NCBI RefSeq assembly: GCF_934295145.1
Contig: NZ_CAKRAS010000033.1
Coordinates: 1 to 30,724 of the forward strand
Length of the DNA: 30,724 bases
DNA from: an uncultured Eubacterium sp.
GTDB lineage: Bacteria; Bacillota; Clostridia; Lachnospirales; Lachnospiraceae
Direction: 5' to 3'
In this document: positions 1 to 9,260 of the stretch, piece by piece
Position numbering within the stretch: the first letter of the stretch is position 1
Layout of the letters: every line of letters begins with the position of its first letter
Notes under the pieces: model-generated
Databases searched by the model: none
Told to the model about the DNA's origin: nothing
What the model saw: the letters and a program-made list of their open reading frames with translations, nothing else
Made by a program: the position numbers and the translations under genes

Positions 1-27
1 GTACACATTTTGGAAAGTGCCGTTTGA
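1..27 (+). CDS. possible 3' end of an upstream gene (partial)
   Basis: The first frame reads eight codons (VHILESAV) to a TGA at 25-27, which lies 21 nt before the next ATG and just ahead of its ribosome binding site. Such tight spacing would fit a preceding gene in the same operon. Eight residues are too few to identify anything, and an open frame this short can occur by chance. Confidence 0.3.
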   Translation, partial: VHILESAV

Positions 28-48
28 GATAACACAGGAGGAAACATC

Positions 49-3000
49 ATGGTTCACACAGATTTGAAATTTTTTACGAATGAGCCAGAAAGAGATTTAT
101 ACAGTCGTTTTGCTGCCATTCTGAAAAGCAATACACAATTCTTTGATGTTCTGGTTGGTTATTTCAGAGCCAGCGGCTTTTTTAAAATGTACGAAGCTCT
201 GGAACAAGTAGAAAAAATCAGGATATTGGTTGGTCTGAATGTCGATAGGTATACAGTTAAAATCATTGACCGTGTAAATGCTGAAGCAAAGTATGCGGCT
301 ATCTCAACTGCAGACGGCAAGGAGATTATTGCAGAGGAAATTGAAAAAGAGTTTGAAACAGCAGCAAGTTCTGCACAGGTGGAAAAAGGTGTCCGTGTTT
401 TCATGGATTGGCTTAAATCTGGGAAACTGGAAATGCGTATGTACACCGACGCACCAATCCATGCGAAGGTTTATATCATGCGCAAGGATCAGGAAAAAGT
501 ACCAGATACATTTGGTAGTGTGATTACTGGTTCCAGTAACTTTTCTGAAGCAGGCTTGATAAATAACCTTGAATTCAATGTGGAGTTGAAAGATTACGTA
601 GATGTCAAGTTTGCATTGGACAAATTTGAGGAACTGTGGGTGCATGGTACAGATATTCGTGACACTTATATCGAAGCCGTGGAACAGCACACTTGGATGA
701 GGGATGATATTACTCCTTATCAGCTGTATTTGAAAACATTGTATGAATTCTTCAAAGAAGAAATCAACGCAGACAAAGAGAATTTTGAAACATTACTTCC
801 GGAAGGATATATGCGTTTGCAGTATCAGATTGATGCTGTAACACAGGCAAGACAAAAACTGGATGCGTATAATGGTGTATTTATTTCGGACGTTGTAGGT
901 CTTGGTAAAACTTATATCTGCGCTATGCTTGCAAATAGTTTTAACAGAAACACATACAAGCTGATTGTGTGTCCTCCGGTACTGGTTGATTACTGGAGAA
1001 GCGTTTTGCAGGAATTTGATGTTGCACGCTGTGATGTAGAGTCCCTTGGAAAGTTGGACAAGATTATTGCAAAAGGAACCGACAAGTACTCTTATGTGTT
1101 TGTTGATGAAGCACATCGTTTTCGTAATAGTGGCACAGAAGCGTTTACAGAACTGCATCAGATTTGCCGTGGAAAGAAAGTTATTTTAATTTCGGCAACC
1201 CCAATCAACAACTATACCAGTGACGTAGAAAATCAGATTTATCTGTTCCAGGCAAAGCAGAGTGGAACAATCAACGGTATTAAAAATATCGAAGGCTTTT
1301 TCCGTGGTCTGAATGCGAAACTTTCCAAGAAACCAAAGGGTTCGGCAGCATATATGGAACAGCTTAGAGAAAATTCAGAAGTCATCCGTGACAAACTGAT
1401 TCGTGAGGTTATGATTCGTCGTACCAGAAGTGAAATTCAGCAATACTACGCAGATGACCTTGCAAAGCAGGGATTGACTTTTCCGAAAGTTGGAAGTCCG
1501 GAGAAAATCATTTATTCCTTTGACGAGGAAACGGATGATGCTTTCTCCCAGACTATCAATATCATTAAGGATTTCAAATATGCTCGTTATACACCGTTGC
1601 TGTATCTAAAAGACAAAAAGAAGTATGCAACCATGCTCGCTGCACAGCGTAACATGGGCGGATTTATGAAAGGCATTCTTGTAAAACGTCTGGAAAGCAG
1701 CTTCTATGCGTTCCGTAAGACCCTGGAGCGTTTCATTGAATCTTATGAAAAGTTCATTGAAATGTCCAAGACCGGAAAAATCTATATCAGCAAGAAAGTA
1801 AATGTGTATGACCTCTTGGATGACGGAAATACACAGAAACTGATGTATCTGATTGAACAGCAGGATGTCATGGAATTTGAAACGAAGGAATTTTCTTCTC
1901 AGTTCTTCCGTGATTTGCAGGCGGATTTGGCACAGTTGAAATCTATGCAGTTTATTTGGTCATTGATTGGCAATGATCCGAAGCTGGATGAGTTTAAGAG
2001 GAATCTCACAACGAATCCACTGATGAAAGGTAAAAAGGCGATTGTCTTTACCGAATCTACAGAAACAGCACAGTATCTGTATGAAGAATTAAAGGAAATC
2101 TACGGAGAAAGAATTATCTATTTCAGCGGTCAGAGTAGTGCTGCATTAAAAGTTGAAATTGAAGATAGTTTCAATCCGAAATTTAAAAATAAAAACAACG
2201 ATAAATATGACCTTCTTATCACTACGGACGTATTGGCAGAAGGTATCAATCTGCATCGTGCGAATGTTCTTGTAAACTACGATCTTCCTTGGAACCCTAC
2301 CCGCATTATGCAGCGTGTAGGTCGTATCAACCGTGTAGGTACAGAGTATGACCGAATTTATGTATTTAACTTTTTCCCTACTGCACAGAGCAAGAAGCAG
2401 ATGCCATTGGAAGAACGTATTCTGGAAAAATTACAGGCTTTCCACGATACGCTTGGAGAAGATATCAAATATTTGTCCGATGATGAAGAAGTATCTTCCA
2501 AGAAGCTGTTCTCAGATCTGACATCAGATCTGGATGGTGAGGAAGAAAGCACCAACCCTGAATTGGCTTATCTGGCTATTATTCGTCAGATTCGTGACAA
2601 TGACCCGAAATTGTTTTCAATGATTAAACGTTTGCCGAAAAAAGCAAAGGCAGGCAAGTCTTCTGAAAAGGTATCAGAAGATTCTACAGTTACTTTTATC
2701 CGTCAAGGCGCATTAAAAACATTTTTTATCAGCTCTGAAGCTGAAACAAAACAGTTGTCCTTTATGCAGGCGATAGATTTGATTAAGGCAGAACCGGATG
2801 ATGCAAAAGTCAGTGTAGCAAGTAACTTCTATGAACACTTTGATAGTAACAGCATCGCTTTCGACCAGATGCTCGTAGAAGAGGAAGAAGTGTCTACGGA
2901 AAAAGTAATGGTTGCCGGCAATGATGCGAAGATCATTCGTTTACTGAAAGCAATGAAAACAGAGCCTCGGCTTACCGATGATCAGGAGAAGATGATTGAT

Positions 3001-3222
3001 AAATTGATTTCTCTCTGGGAGAACGGCGAGATTCCTGCAAAGGTTTCTAAGGACGTTATGAAAAAGAGCAAAGTTGTTGGGGATATTCTGGAACTTTACT
3101 ATGAAATACTGAAATTAGTACCTCCGACATACTTCGAGGAACGCAAGAGTCAAAAAGCACAGGTAGATGGAGAAAAACAGATCATTCTCTCCTGCTATCT
3201 AAAGATGGGAGGTACAAGATAA
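49..3222 (+). CDS. PLD-nuclease/superfamily 2 helicase fusion, defence module
   Basis: A 1057-residue fusion. The N-terminus is a phospholipase D-like domain (about 1-210) with the HxK motif at H138-K140 and a following GSSNFSEAG segment, the usual signature of PLD-type nucleases. A superfamily 2 helicase core follows: Walker A GLGKT at 284-288, DEAH box at 353-356, SAT motif at 382-384, and motifs V-VI around 725-765 (TTDVLAEGINL, then QRVGRINRVG). The start has a perfect AGGAGG at 36-41. The stop abuts the ATG of the methyltransferase, so the two are surely co-translated. Family knowledge: helicase-nuclease proteins paired with adenine methyltransferases act as ATP-dependent restriction or anti-phage systems. 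Inference: this is the translocating and cleaving subunit and the methylase protects self DNA. I cannot assign a named system such as DISARM, since only two genes are visible and the upstream side is cut off. Confidence 0.85.
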   Translation: MVHTDLKFFTNEPERDLYSRFAAILKSNTQFFDVLVGYFRASGFFKMYEALEQVEKIRILVGLNVDRYTVKIIDRVNAEAKYAAISTADGKEIIAEEIEKEFETAASSAQVEKGVRVFMDWLKSGKLEMRMYTDAPIHAKVYIMRKDQEKVPDTFGSVITGSSNFSEAGLINNLEFNVELKDYVDVKFALDKFEELWVHGTDIRDTYIEAVEQHTWMRDDITPYQLYLKTLYEFFKEEINADKENFETLLPEGYMRLQYQIDAVTQARQKLDAYNGVFISDVVGLGKTYICAMLANSFNRNTYKLIVCPPVLVDYWRSVLQEFDVARCDVESLGKLDKIIAKGTDKYSYVFVDEAHRFRNSGTEAFTELHQICRGKKVILISATPINNYTSDVENQIYLFQAKQSGTINGIKNIEGFFRGLNAKLSKKPKGSAAYMEQLRENSEVIRDKLIREVMIRRTRSEIQQYYADDLAKQGLTFPKVGSPEKIIYSFDEETDDAFSQTINIIKDFKYARYTPLLYLKDKKKYATMLAAQRNMGGFMKGILVKRLESSFYAFRKTLERFIESYEKFIEMSKTGKIYISKKVNVYDLLDDGNTQKLMYLIEQQDVMEFETKEFSSQFFRDLQADLAQLKSMQFIWSLIGNDPKLDEFKRNLTTNPLMKGKKAIVFTESTETAQYLYEELKEIYGERIIYFSGQSSAALKVEIEDSFNPKFKNKNNDKYDLLITTDVLAEGINLHRANVLVNYDLPWNPTRIMQRVGRINRVGTEYDRIYVFNFFPTAQSKKQMPLEERILEKLQAFHDTLGEDIKYLSDDEEVSSKKLFSDLTSDLDGEEESTNPELAYLAIIRQIRDNDPKLFSMIKRLPKKAKAGKSSEKVSEDSTVTFIRQGALKTFFISSEAETKQLSFMQAIDLIKAEPDDAKVSVASNFYEHFDSNSIAFDQMLVEEEEVSTEKVMVAGNDAKIIRLLKAMKTEPRLTDDQEKMIDKLISLWENGEIPAKVSKDVMKKSKVVGDILELYYEILKLVPPTYFEERKSQKAQVDGEKQIILSCYLKMGGTR

Positions 3223-6200
3223 ATGAATGCCGTTGTTAAAAAGATAGAAACGATACTGAAAAGTCCGTATGCCATAAAAAACTATGTTGATTTGATTCGT
3301 GAAATTTTTCCGAAGGTCAGCATGGTGTCTCCGGACAAGTTCAGAAAAGAATTTACGAATTTTTCATCTCATATTGAAGGTTCCGTTCATGTGGGTAATT
3401 ACAAAACACCGGACAAAAAGAATATCATTATCATGGCAGTGCAGCTGAAAAATGCGGGATACGTTGAAAATTCCAGAAGCACTCAGCGTAGCTATGCCAA
3501 GAAACTGATTGAAAACGCTAATGCCGATGCTGCATTCATCGCCTTTTATACAGAAGGTGAGCTGAAATGGAGACTGTCTTTTGTTCGTCTCGATTATGAA
3601 ATGAAAATCGAAAACGGACGCTTGAAGACAACAGAAAATCTAACTCCGGCAAAGAGATATTCCTATCTGGTAGGCGAAAATGAACCTTGCCATACAGCAA
3701 TCAGTCGATTTGAACGATTTATCATTGACAGTATGGCAGATCCGGAACACCCTACACTGGATGATCTGGAAAATGTGTTCAGCGTTGAAAAGGTTACAGA
3801 TGAGTTTTTCAAGCTATATTGCGAGAAATTCCATCAGTTGCGTGAAAAGCTGGAAGAAAACGGAGATTTCCGTATTGAAGCAGAACAGCATAATTTTACT
3901 TCTGCACAGTTTGCCAAGAAGCTAATGGGTCAGATTGTATTCCTATATTTCTTACAGAAAAAGGGTTGGTTGGGCGTAGGTGCATGGCCTAATACATTGA
4001 CCGAAAAAGAATACAAGAATGCTTATTATGCCCGTGGAGCAAAATCAAGAGAATTGATTCCGATGGTATATCGACCTGTTGGGGATGGTACATATCGCAT
4101 TTCCAGTGCTGGATTGAACAGCATCAGTGATGAGGACGAAGCAGTTCTTGCCATGTGTGTAAAAGGTAAGCCCTGGGGCAGCGGTCCGCATAATTTTATG
4201 CGTAAACTCTTTGAAATTGCAGAAAAGAAGAACCAGAATTTCTTTGATGAATTATTGGAACCGCTGTTTTATGATGCATTGAATGTAAATCGTGGAGAAC
4301 AGGGGTATTGCCCAGCCCTGCATTGCAGAATTCCATTCCTGTCCGGTGGCCTGTTTGAGCCGATTGACGGATATGATTGGGAACACAATAATTTTAATAT
4401 TCCGAATGAAGTATTTTCCAATGCTGCGTCCAAAGGTCGTGAAGCAGATGGTATCTTGGATATTTTCGACAGATATAACTTTACCATGAGCGAAGATGAG
4501 CCGATGGAACGAGAAGTTGCTATCGACCCTGAGATGCTGGGTAAAGTATTTGAAAATCTGTTGGAAGTAAACGACAGAAAATCCAAAGGTGCCTTCTATA
4601 CACCTCGTGAAATCGTGCATTATATGTGTCAGGAAAGTTTAATAAACTATCTGACCAATACTTTGCAGATTGAGGAAGAAGCAATCCGTGAGTTTATCCT
4701 GTACGGTGACTTTATGAAGGATGAAGATACTGTAAAAGAGAAACGTCAGGGTAACGGCGGTATGTATATTTCCGAAAGCCTGTTCAAGCTGGATGCAGAC
4801 GGAAAAGTTGTTGTAGACAGACTGAAAGATGTGGATGAAGCATTGAAGAATGTTCGTGTTGCAGATCCGGCGGTTGGTTCTGGTGCTTTCCCTCTTGGTA
4901 TGCTGAACGAGATTGTCCGTGCAAGACAAAATATTTCTGCTTATATGGCAATCACAATGAATGCATACGATACCAGACTGATGTATCAGATGGAGCGTTC
5001 ACCGCACAACCTGAAATACGAAACTATCAAGAACTGTATCTTCGCAGCAGATATTGAGCCGTCTGCGGTAGATATTGCACAGCTTCGTTTGTGGCTGTCG
5101 CTGGTAATTGATGATGAAATCAATCCGAATGCGCAGAGTGCTTTGGATGGTCATAAGAATCCTTTGCCACTTCCAAACTTGGAAAGTAATATTCTATGTG
5201 GTAATAGCTTGATTGATGAGTTTGAGGGAACCAGACTGATTAAGGAAAGTGAATTGTTTGGTGACAGCACTTATCAGTTGGATATGAACCATTCCCGTTT
5301 TGAATCCATTGTCAGTGCTCTGATTGACAAACAGAATGAGTTGTTCCATTGCGATAATACAGAAAAGAAAAAGCAACTGAAGGATGAAATCGAATCTCTG
5401 CGAGATATGGTTATCATGTCGCAATTGGAAGGGTGTGATCCGGACAAAATCCAGAGATACCATGAAAGCAAACGTATGGCATCTAAGCCGTATGTTCTTT
5501 GGCAGTTAGATTTTGCAAGAGTATTCCGTGAAAAAGGGGGATTTGATATTGTAATTGGAAATCCGCCTTATATTGGGGAAGAAGGAAATAAAGAAATATT
5601 CCAAGAAGTGGCAAATACCGAATTTGGTAAAAAATATTATATCGGTAAAATGGATTTCTGGTATTTCTTCACATCAAAAGGAATGCAGTTATTAGCACCT
5701 AATGGTTCGTTATCCTTTATCGCTCCTAACAACTGGATGACAACTGCCGGCGGAAAAAATATGAGAAAGCATATAGCGGAAAAGGGCAAGCTGAAAAAGT
5801 TTGTGACATTTAATAATGTTATGGTTTTTGAATCTGCCAGTCAGCAAACAATGATATTTTTAATCCAAAATAAGAAACAGGATTCAGAATATAAAGTTTC
5901 TTATAAAGCAGTGGGGAATAGGAGCCTTAATGCAAGTGAATTGAGTCAATTCCTGAATGGTAATAATATCGGTATAATGTATAATGCAAAGTATGATCCC
6001 ATAATCAATTCAGATGGTAGAACAATACAATTTTTAGATACATCTATTACTGATATTACTGATAAAATAAAACGTGCAAAATGCTTCTACTTAGAGAACA
6101 ACGAAATCCTGAACGGTATTCACCCTCACCATGCTGAAGTGACAAAGAAAATGTTGCCAATGTTACCTAATTCAAATGTTGGAGATGGAATTTTTATTTT

Positions 6201-6903
6201 ATCTTCAAATGAAGTGGATGCTTTAAATTTGGATGAAAAAGAAAAATCATTACTGCACCCATATTATGATAGCAAGAATATAGGCAGATACTATTTTGAT
6301 CCGGAATTTACCAAACAAATTATCTATACAACATCTGCTTTTAAAGATATAACATTAATGGATGCTTATCCAAAATTAAAAAAGCATTTAGATTTTTATG
6401 TTGATGTTATAACATCTGATAATCGTCCCTACGGATTACATAGAGCAAGAAAGCAAGAATTTTTTGAGGAGCCAACTATTATTTCTCTTCGAAAGTGTTC
6501 GACTCCACAATTTTCCTATATTGCTTCACCTGCATATGTAACAGCAGAATGGTATTTGATTAAAACATCTAAAGTGTCAATGAAATATCTTACTTGTTTG
6601 TTGAATTCTACTTTGATAAAATTCTGGCTATTGAAAATGGGAAAAATGCAAGGAAGCATCTATCAAGTAGATAAGGATCCTTTGGTAAATATACCAGTTT
6701 TTATTCCTGATAAACAAACAGAGAATACCCTTAGTGAGTGTTGTGATAAAATTTATAAGATCAGAGGAAAGAACAAAAATGCAGATATATCAGAAATTGA
6801 GAAGTTTATAGATGATATTGTTTATAGCGCTTATGGTTTAACAAGAAATGAGATTTTGACTGTAGAAAATACTATTGGGGCATGGGAAAACTCGAAGAAG
6901 TAA
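3223..6903 (+). CDS. Eco57I-type N6-adenine DNA methyltransferase with C-terminal specificity region
   Basis: A 1226-residue protein. SAM-binding motif I is ADPAVGSGAF at 547-556 and catalytic motif IV is NPPY at 780-783, so the chemistry is adenine-N6 methylation. About 540 residues precede motif I; this large N-terminal part may hold a nuclease-like or partner-binding domain, but I see no certain catalytic motif in it. Residues from about 850 to the end have the look of a target-recognition region. The DNA encoding that part (about 5,850-6,900) is visibly more AT-rich and uses more ATA and AAA codons than the first two thirds, suggesting that the specificity half has been exchanged. Translation starts right after the helicase stop, with GGGAGG at 3207-3212. 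It could also work as a type IIG-like enzyme or a BREX PglX-like methylase, but the adjacent PLD-helicase favours a two-component restriction system. Confidence 0.85.
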   Translation: MNAVVKKIETILKSPYAIKNYVDLIREIFPKVSMVSPDKFRKEFTNFSSHIEGSVHVGNYKTPDKKNIIIMAVQLKNAGYVENSRSTQRSYAKKLIENANADAAFIAFYTEGELKWRLSFVRLDYEMKIENGRLKTTENLTPAKRYSYLVGENEPCHTAISRFERFIIDSMADPEHPTLDDLENVFSVEKVTDEFFKLYCEKFHQLREKLEENGDFRIEAEQHNFTSAQFAKKLMGQIVFLYFLQKKGWLGVGAWPNTLTEKEYKNAYYARGAKSRELIPMVYRPVGDGTYRISSAGLNSISDEDEAVLAMCVKGKPWGSGPHNFMRKLFEIAEKKNQNFFDELLEPLFYDALNVNRGEQGYCPALHCRIPFLSGGLFEPIDGYDWEHNNFNIPNEVFSNAASKGREADGILDIFDRYNFTMSEDEPMEREVAIDPEMLGKVFENLLEVNDRKSKGAFYTPREIVHYMCQESLINYLTNTLQIEEEAIREFILYGDFMKDEDTVKEKRQGNGGMYISESLFKLDADGKVVVDRLKDVDEALKNVRVADPAVGSGAFPLGMLNEIVRARQNISAYMAITMNAYDTRLMYQMERSPHNLKYETIKNCIFAADIEPSAVDIAQLRLWLSLVIDDEINPNAQSALDGHKNPLPLPNLESNILCGNSLIDEFEGTRLIKESELFGDSTYQLDMNHSRFESIVSALIDKQNELFHCDNTEKKKQLKDEIESLRDMVIMSQLEGCDPDKIQRYHESKRMASKPYVLWQLDFARVFREKGGFDIVIGNPPYIGEEGNKEIFQEVANTEFGKKYYIGKMDFWYFFTSKGMQLLAPNGSLSFIAPNNWMTTAGGKNMRKHIAEKGKLKKFVTFNNVMVFESASQQTMIFLIQNKKQDSEYKVSYKAVGNRSLNASELSQFLNGNNIGIMYNAKYDPIINSDGRTIQFLDTSITDITDKIKRAKCFYLENNEILNGIHPHHAEVTKKMLPMLPNSNVGDGIFILSSNEVDALNLDEKEKSLLHPYYDSKNIGRYYFDPEFTKQIIYTTSAFKDITLMDAYPKLKKHLDFYVDVITSDNRPYGLHRARKQEFFEEPTIISLRKCSTPQFSYIASPAYVTAEWYLIKTSKVSMKYLTCLLNSTLIKFWLLKMGKMQGSIYQVDKDPLVNIPVFIPDKQTENTLSECCDKIYKIRGKNKNADISEIEKFIDDIVYSAYGLTRNEILTVENTIGAWENSKK

Positions 6904-6923
6904 TTCAAATGACCAAGCCAAAG

Positions 6924-6958
6924 GCGATCAACCGTAAAAAGTTGGTCGCTTTTGTTTT
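6924..6958 (+). terminator. intrinsic terminator after the restriction operon
   Basis: GCGATCAAC (6924-6932) pairs with GTTGGTCGC (6941-6949) with one G-T wobble and an 8-nt loop, followed by TTTTGTTTT. It begins 20 nt after the methyltransferase stop codon. Confidence 0.8.
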
Positions 6959-6971
6959 GCTCATTTGCAAA

Positions 6972-7313
6972 TATAAATTGCCAGGGCAATTTATAAATCT
7001 CGTATGCGGGTACCGGCATACGAGAACAGGCGGTGATAGTTCACAATGTATGTGAATGGTCATCGCCTGAAACTTTCTAAGAAGGCTCCGGTGGAGCGTT
7101 CTTAGAAAACGGAGAAGCTGTGAGAACCAACTGGCCAGTGGTTTGAAACAGATTGTCCGGCAGGAGTACAGAGGGCGCAGCTCTTTGTGCAAGGGTACAG
7201 GGAATGCAACATCCCTGTGCGGGTCAAGGGCGGCAGCCTTGCCCAGTCAGTGGCGTTTCGCCACTTAGTACTGGGTATTACCTGCGCATAAATGAAGCAG
7301 GACAGCAGCAGAG
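6972..7313 (+). other. hairpin-rich non-coding region, probable oriT
   Basis: This gene-free stretch ahead of the relaxase holds a series of inverted repeats: 6972-6982/6985-6995 (11 bp); 6998-7007/7016-7025 (TCTCGTATGC, 10 bp, GGTACC in its loop); 7027-7036/7060-7069 (10 bp with one wobble, inner arm TTCAC/GTGAA); 7074-7083/7099-7108 (TTTCTAAGAA, with an inner GCTCC/GGAGC arm); 7125-7129/7139-7143 around CTGGCCAG; then smaller hairpins around ACAGGGA/TCCCTGT (7198-7217) and AGTGGCG/CGCCACT (about 7249-7265). Family knowledge: MobV relaxases nick at a hairpin-bearing oriT just upstream of their own gene. The exact nick site is not identified. Confidence 0.6.
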
Positions 7314-7362
7314 CTGCTTTGATTTCCTTGACAACACTCAAAAAGAAATGGAGGAAAAGCCT

Positions 7363-8583
7363 TTGAGGTTGACACGACACAATGGCCGTTCCGGTAAAAA
7401 TGGTGCTTACAATCCAAAGCATAATGACCGTAGGTTTGATTTGGAAAACAGCGAACACATTGATGTGGAGCGAGCCAAAAGAAATATTTATTGGGACTGT
7501 TATCGTGGTATCACAACTTTCGATAACCGTAATGCAGATGCCGAACAGGATTTTTCTTTTGAAAAAGTAGAGCAGATGTATTACACCGCCCAATATGACG
7601 ATTTCATTTTCTTTCAAAATGAGAGAAATATAAAAAACAGACATCCGGAAAGAAATAGAACCGTGGAGGACTTGCTGAAAAATAAAAAGACCTGTCCGGA
7701 AGAAACCATTTATCAGATAGGAACAGTGGAAGAATCCGTACCGCCGAAAATTTTGTTGCATGTGGCAAATGATTTCTTTGGAGAAATGGAAAAAAGGTTT
7801 AGTACTCATGTTCACATTCTGAACTGGGCATTGCATCTGGATGAGGGAACTCCCCACATTCAGGAACGTCATGTGTTTGATTGTAAAAATCAATACGGCG
7901 AGCTTTGTCCGCAACAGGAAAAGGCATTGGAGGAACTGGGAATACCACTTCCCGATCCGACTAAGCCGAAGGGCAGACACAACAACCGCAAGCAGACTTT
8001 TGATGCTATGTGCAGAGAAATGTTGTTTGAAATTTGTGAGCGTTATGGTCTGCAACTGGAGCGTGAGCCAATCTATGGTGGGAAAGCCTATCTGGAAAAA
8101 AATGATTTCATTATTGAAAAGCAGAAGCAGGTCATGGCAGAAAAAGAGCAAGCACTTTCAGAAATTACAATGAAACTGGAAGATGCGGAAACTCTGGTGG
8201 AAGAAATTGCGGATACTGCCTATGAGAAAGCCTGTGAAGTGATTGCGGAAACGGTTTTTGCAGAAACACAGAAACGGGATTTGGAAACTGTAGCAAATTA
8301 TCAGAAGTGGATTACAGAAGAAAGTAATGTTCCGGCTGATAAAAAATCTGCTATCAGTAAATCTCTGGATGCTCTGCAAAACAAAATGAAGAAAACGGCG
8401 GACAAGCTTCTGAATAAAGTTTTGACTGTATTGAAGCTACCGACAGTCAAAGAAAAGAATATGGCTGTGGTAAAGGAAAAGGCAAAAGAATCGTTGCTTG
8501 CGAAGTTGCAGCGTAATAAAGAACTTGTGAAAAAGGATGGTGATTCGGATAAGAAGATCAAACAAAAGAATATGGAACGCTAA
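7363..8583 (+). CDS. MobV/Pre-type plasmid mobilization relaxase
   Basis: A 406-residue relaxase starting MRLTRHNGRSGKNG, a typical opening for mobilization proteins of Firmicute integrative elements. The metal-binding motif is HLDEGTPH at about 158-165; family members usually continue with a further His, whereas this one continues IQERH. From about 245 onward the protein is a charged, Glu/Lys-rich helical region likely to form coiled coil. I choose the TTG at 7363 because GGAGGA at 7350-7355 sits 7 nt upstream. The ATG at 7348 and the earlier in-frame starts run through the hairpin region and lack a comparable site. Role: it nicks one strand at oriT and pilots the DNA during mobilization. 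It stands alone between the oriT-like region and the replication genes, and no coupling protein or secretion genes are visible, so the element is probably mobilizable rather than self-transmissible. Confidence 0.85.
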   Translation: MRLTRHNGRSGKNGAYNPKHNDRRFDLENSEHIDVERAKRNIYWDCYRGITTFDNRNADAEQDFSFEKVEQMYYTAQYDDFIFFQNERNIKNRHPERNRTVEDLLKNKKTCPEETIYQIGTVEESVPPKILLHVANDFFGEMEKRFSTHVHILNWALHLDEGTPHIQERHVFDCKNQYGELCPQQEKALEELGIPLPDPTKPKGRHNNRKQTFDAMCREMLFEICERYGLQLEREPIYGGKAYLEKNDFIIEKQKQVMAEKEQALSEITMKLEDAETLVEEIADTAYEKACEVIAETVFAETQKRDLETVANYQKWITEESNVPADKKSAISKSLDALQNKMKKTADKLLNKVLTVLKLPTVKEKNMAVVKEKAKESLLAKLQRNKELVKKDGDSDKKIKQKNMER

Positions 8584-8642
8584 CAAGCACTTGCCATTTA
8601 TGTCGGAAATGTCAGGTGTTTTTTCTATGGGAGGGCTGTGCT

Positions 8643-9260
8643 ATGAATGTATTTGATGCAGTCAAGCAGTCGGTCACTACAAGACAGGCTGCGGAAATGT
8701 ACGGACTAAAAGTTCGTAGAAATAATATGGCAGCCTGCCCTTTTCACAATGATAGAACTCCCAGCATGAAAGTGGACAAGCGCTTTCATTGTTTCGGGTG
8801 TGGAGCTGATGGCGATGTGATTGATTTTGTATCAAGGCTTTATGGTATCAGCAGTCTGGAAGCGGCACAAAAGACAGCTTTAGACTTTGGAATATCTTAT
8901 GACCGTAAGCCTGTAAAAACGAAGTCAAAGAAAACAGTACGTCAAAAATCAGATGCACAGATCTACGCAGAAGCCGAGCAGCTTTGCTTTCGAGTTCTGT
9001 CAGACTACTACCATCTTTTGAAAAAGTGGGAAATAGATTATGCTCCCAACATGGAAGAGGAAACATGGCATCCGCTGTTTGTGGAAGCCTTACAGAAAAA
9101 ATCACATTTAGAATATCTTTTGGATATTCTGGCGTTTGGAGAAATAGAGGAAAAATCATTGCTTGTGATGGAATACGGGAAGGAGGTGGCGTCACTTGAA
9201 CAACGAATTTCAGAATTTACCTGCCGAGAAGCAGAAACAGGCATTGGAAGTAGCCAGTGA
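8643..9260 (+). CDS. CHC2 zinc-finger DNA primase-like protein
   Basis: A 205-residue protein with an N-terminal CHC2 zinc finger: C32-x2-H35 and C50-x2-C53 in ACPFHNDRTPSM and FHCFGCGADGDV. This is the finger found at the front of DnaG-type primases. The TOPRIM catalytic domain is absent; the remaining about 130 residues are helical and unremarkable. ATG at 8643 is preferred over the upstream in-frame start because GGGAGG at 8630-8635 precedes it. The gene overlaps the VapE-like ATPase by 65 nt, which implies translational coupling. Family knowledge: truncated CHC2 proteins next to VapE/D5-type ATPases are standard replication modules of integrative elements and phage satellites. Inference: together they start replication of the excised circle. 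Confidence 0.8.
   Translation: MNVFDAVKQSVTTRQAAEMYGLKVRRNNMAACPFHNDRTPSMKVDKRFHCFGCGADGDVIDFVSRLYGISSLEAAQKTALDFGISYDRKPVKTKSKKTVRQKSDAQIYAEAEQLCFRVLSDYYHLLKKWEIDYAPNMEEETWHPLFVEALQKKSHLEYLLDILAFGEIEEKSLLVMEYGKEVASLEQRISEFTCREAETGIGSSQ

Noticed and set aside
49..6903. DISARM or BREX assignment for the helicase-methyltransferase pair
   Set aside because: The drmA/drmB pair, and the pglZ and brxC genes, are not seen; only two genes are present in the window.
7153..7362. N-terminal extension of the relaxase frame
   Set aside because: The extension runs through the oriT-like hairpins. The TTG at 7363 has a well-placed GGAGGA and the protein from there matches relaxase N-termini.
7102..8151. 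Long minus-strand open frame opposite the relaxase
   Set aside because: It is the mirror of a well-supported gene, is Phe/Leu/Ser/Cys-rich without domains, and has no ribosome binding site.
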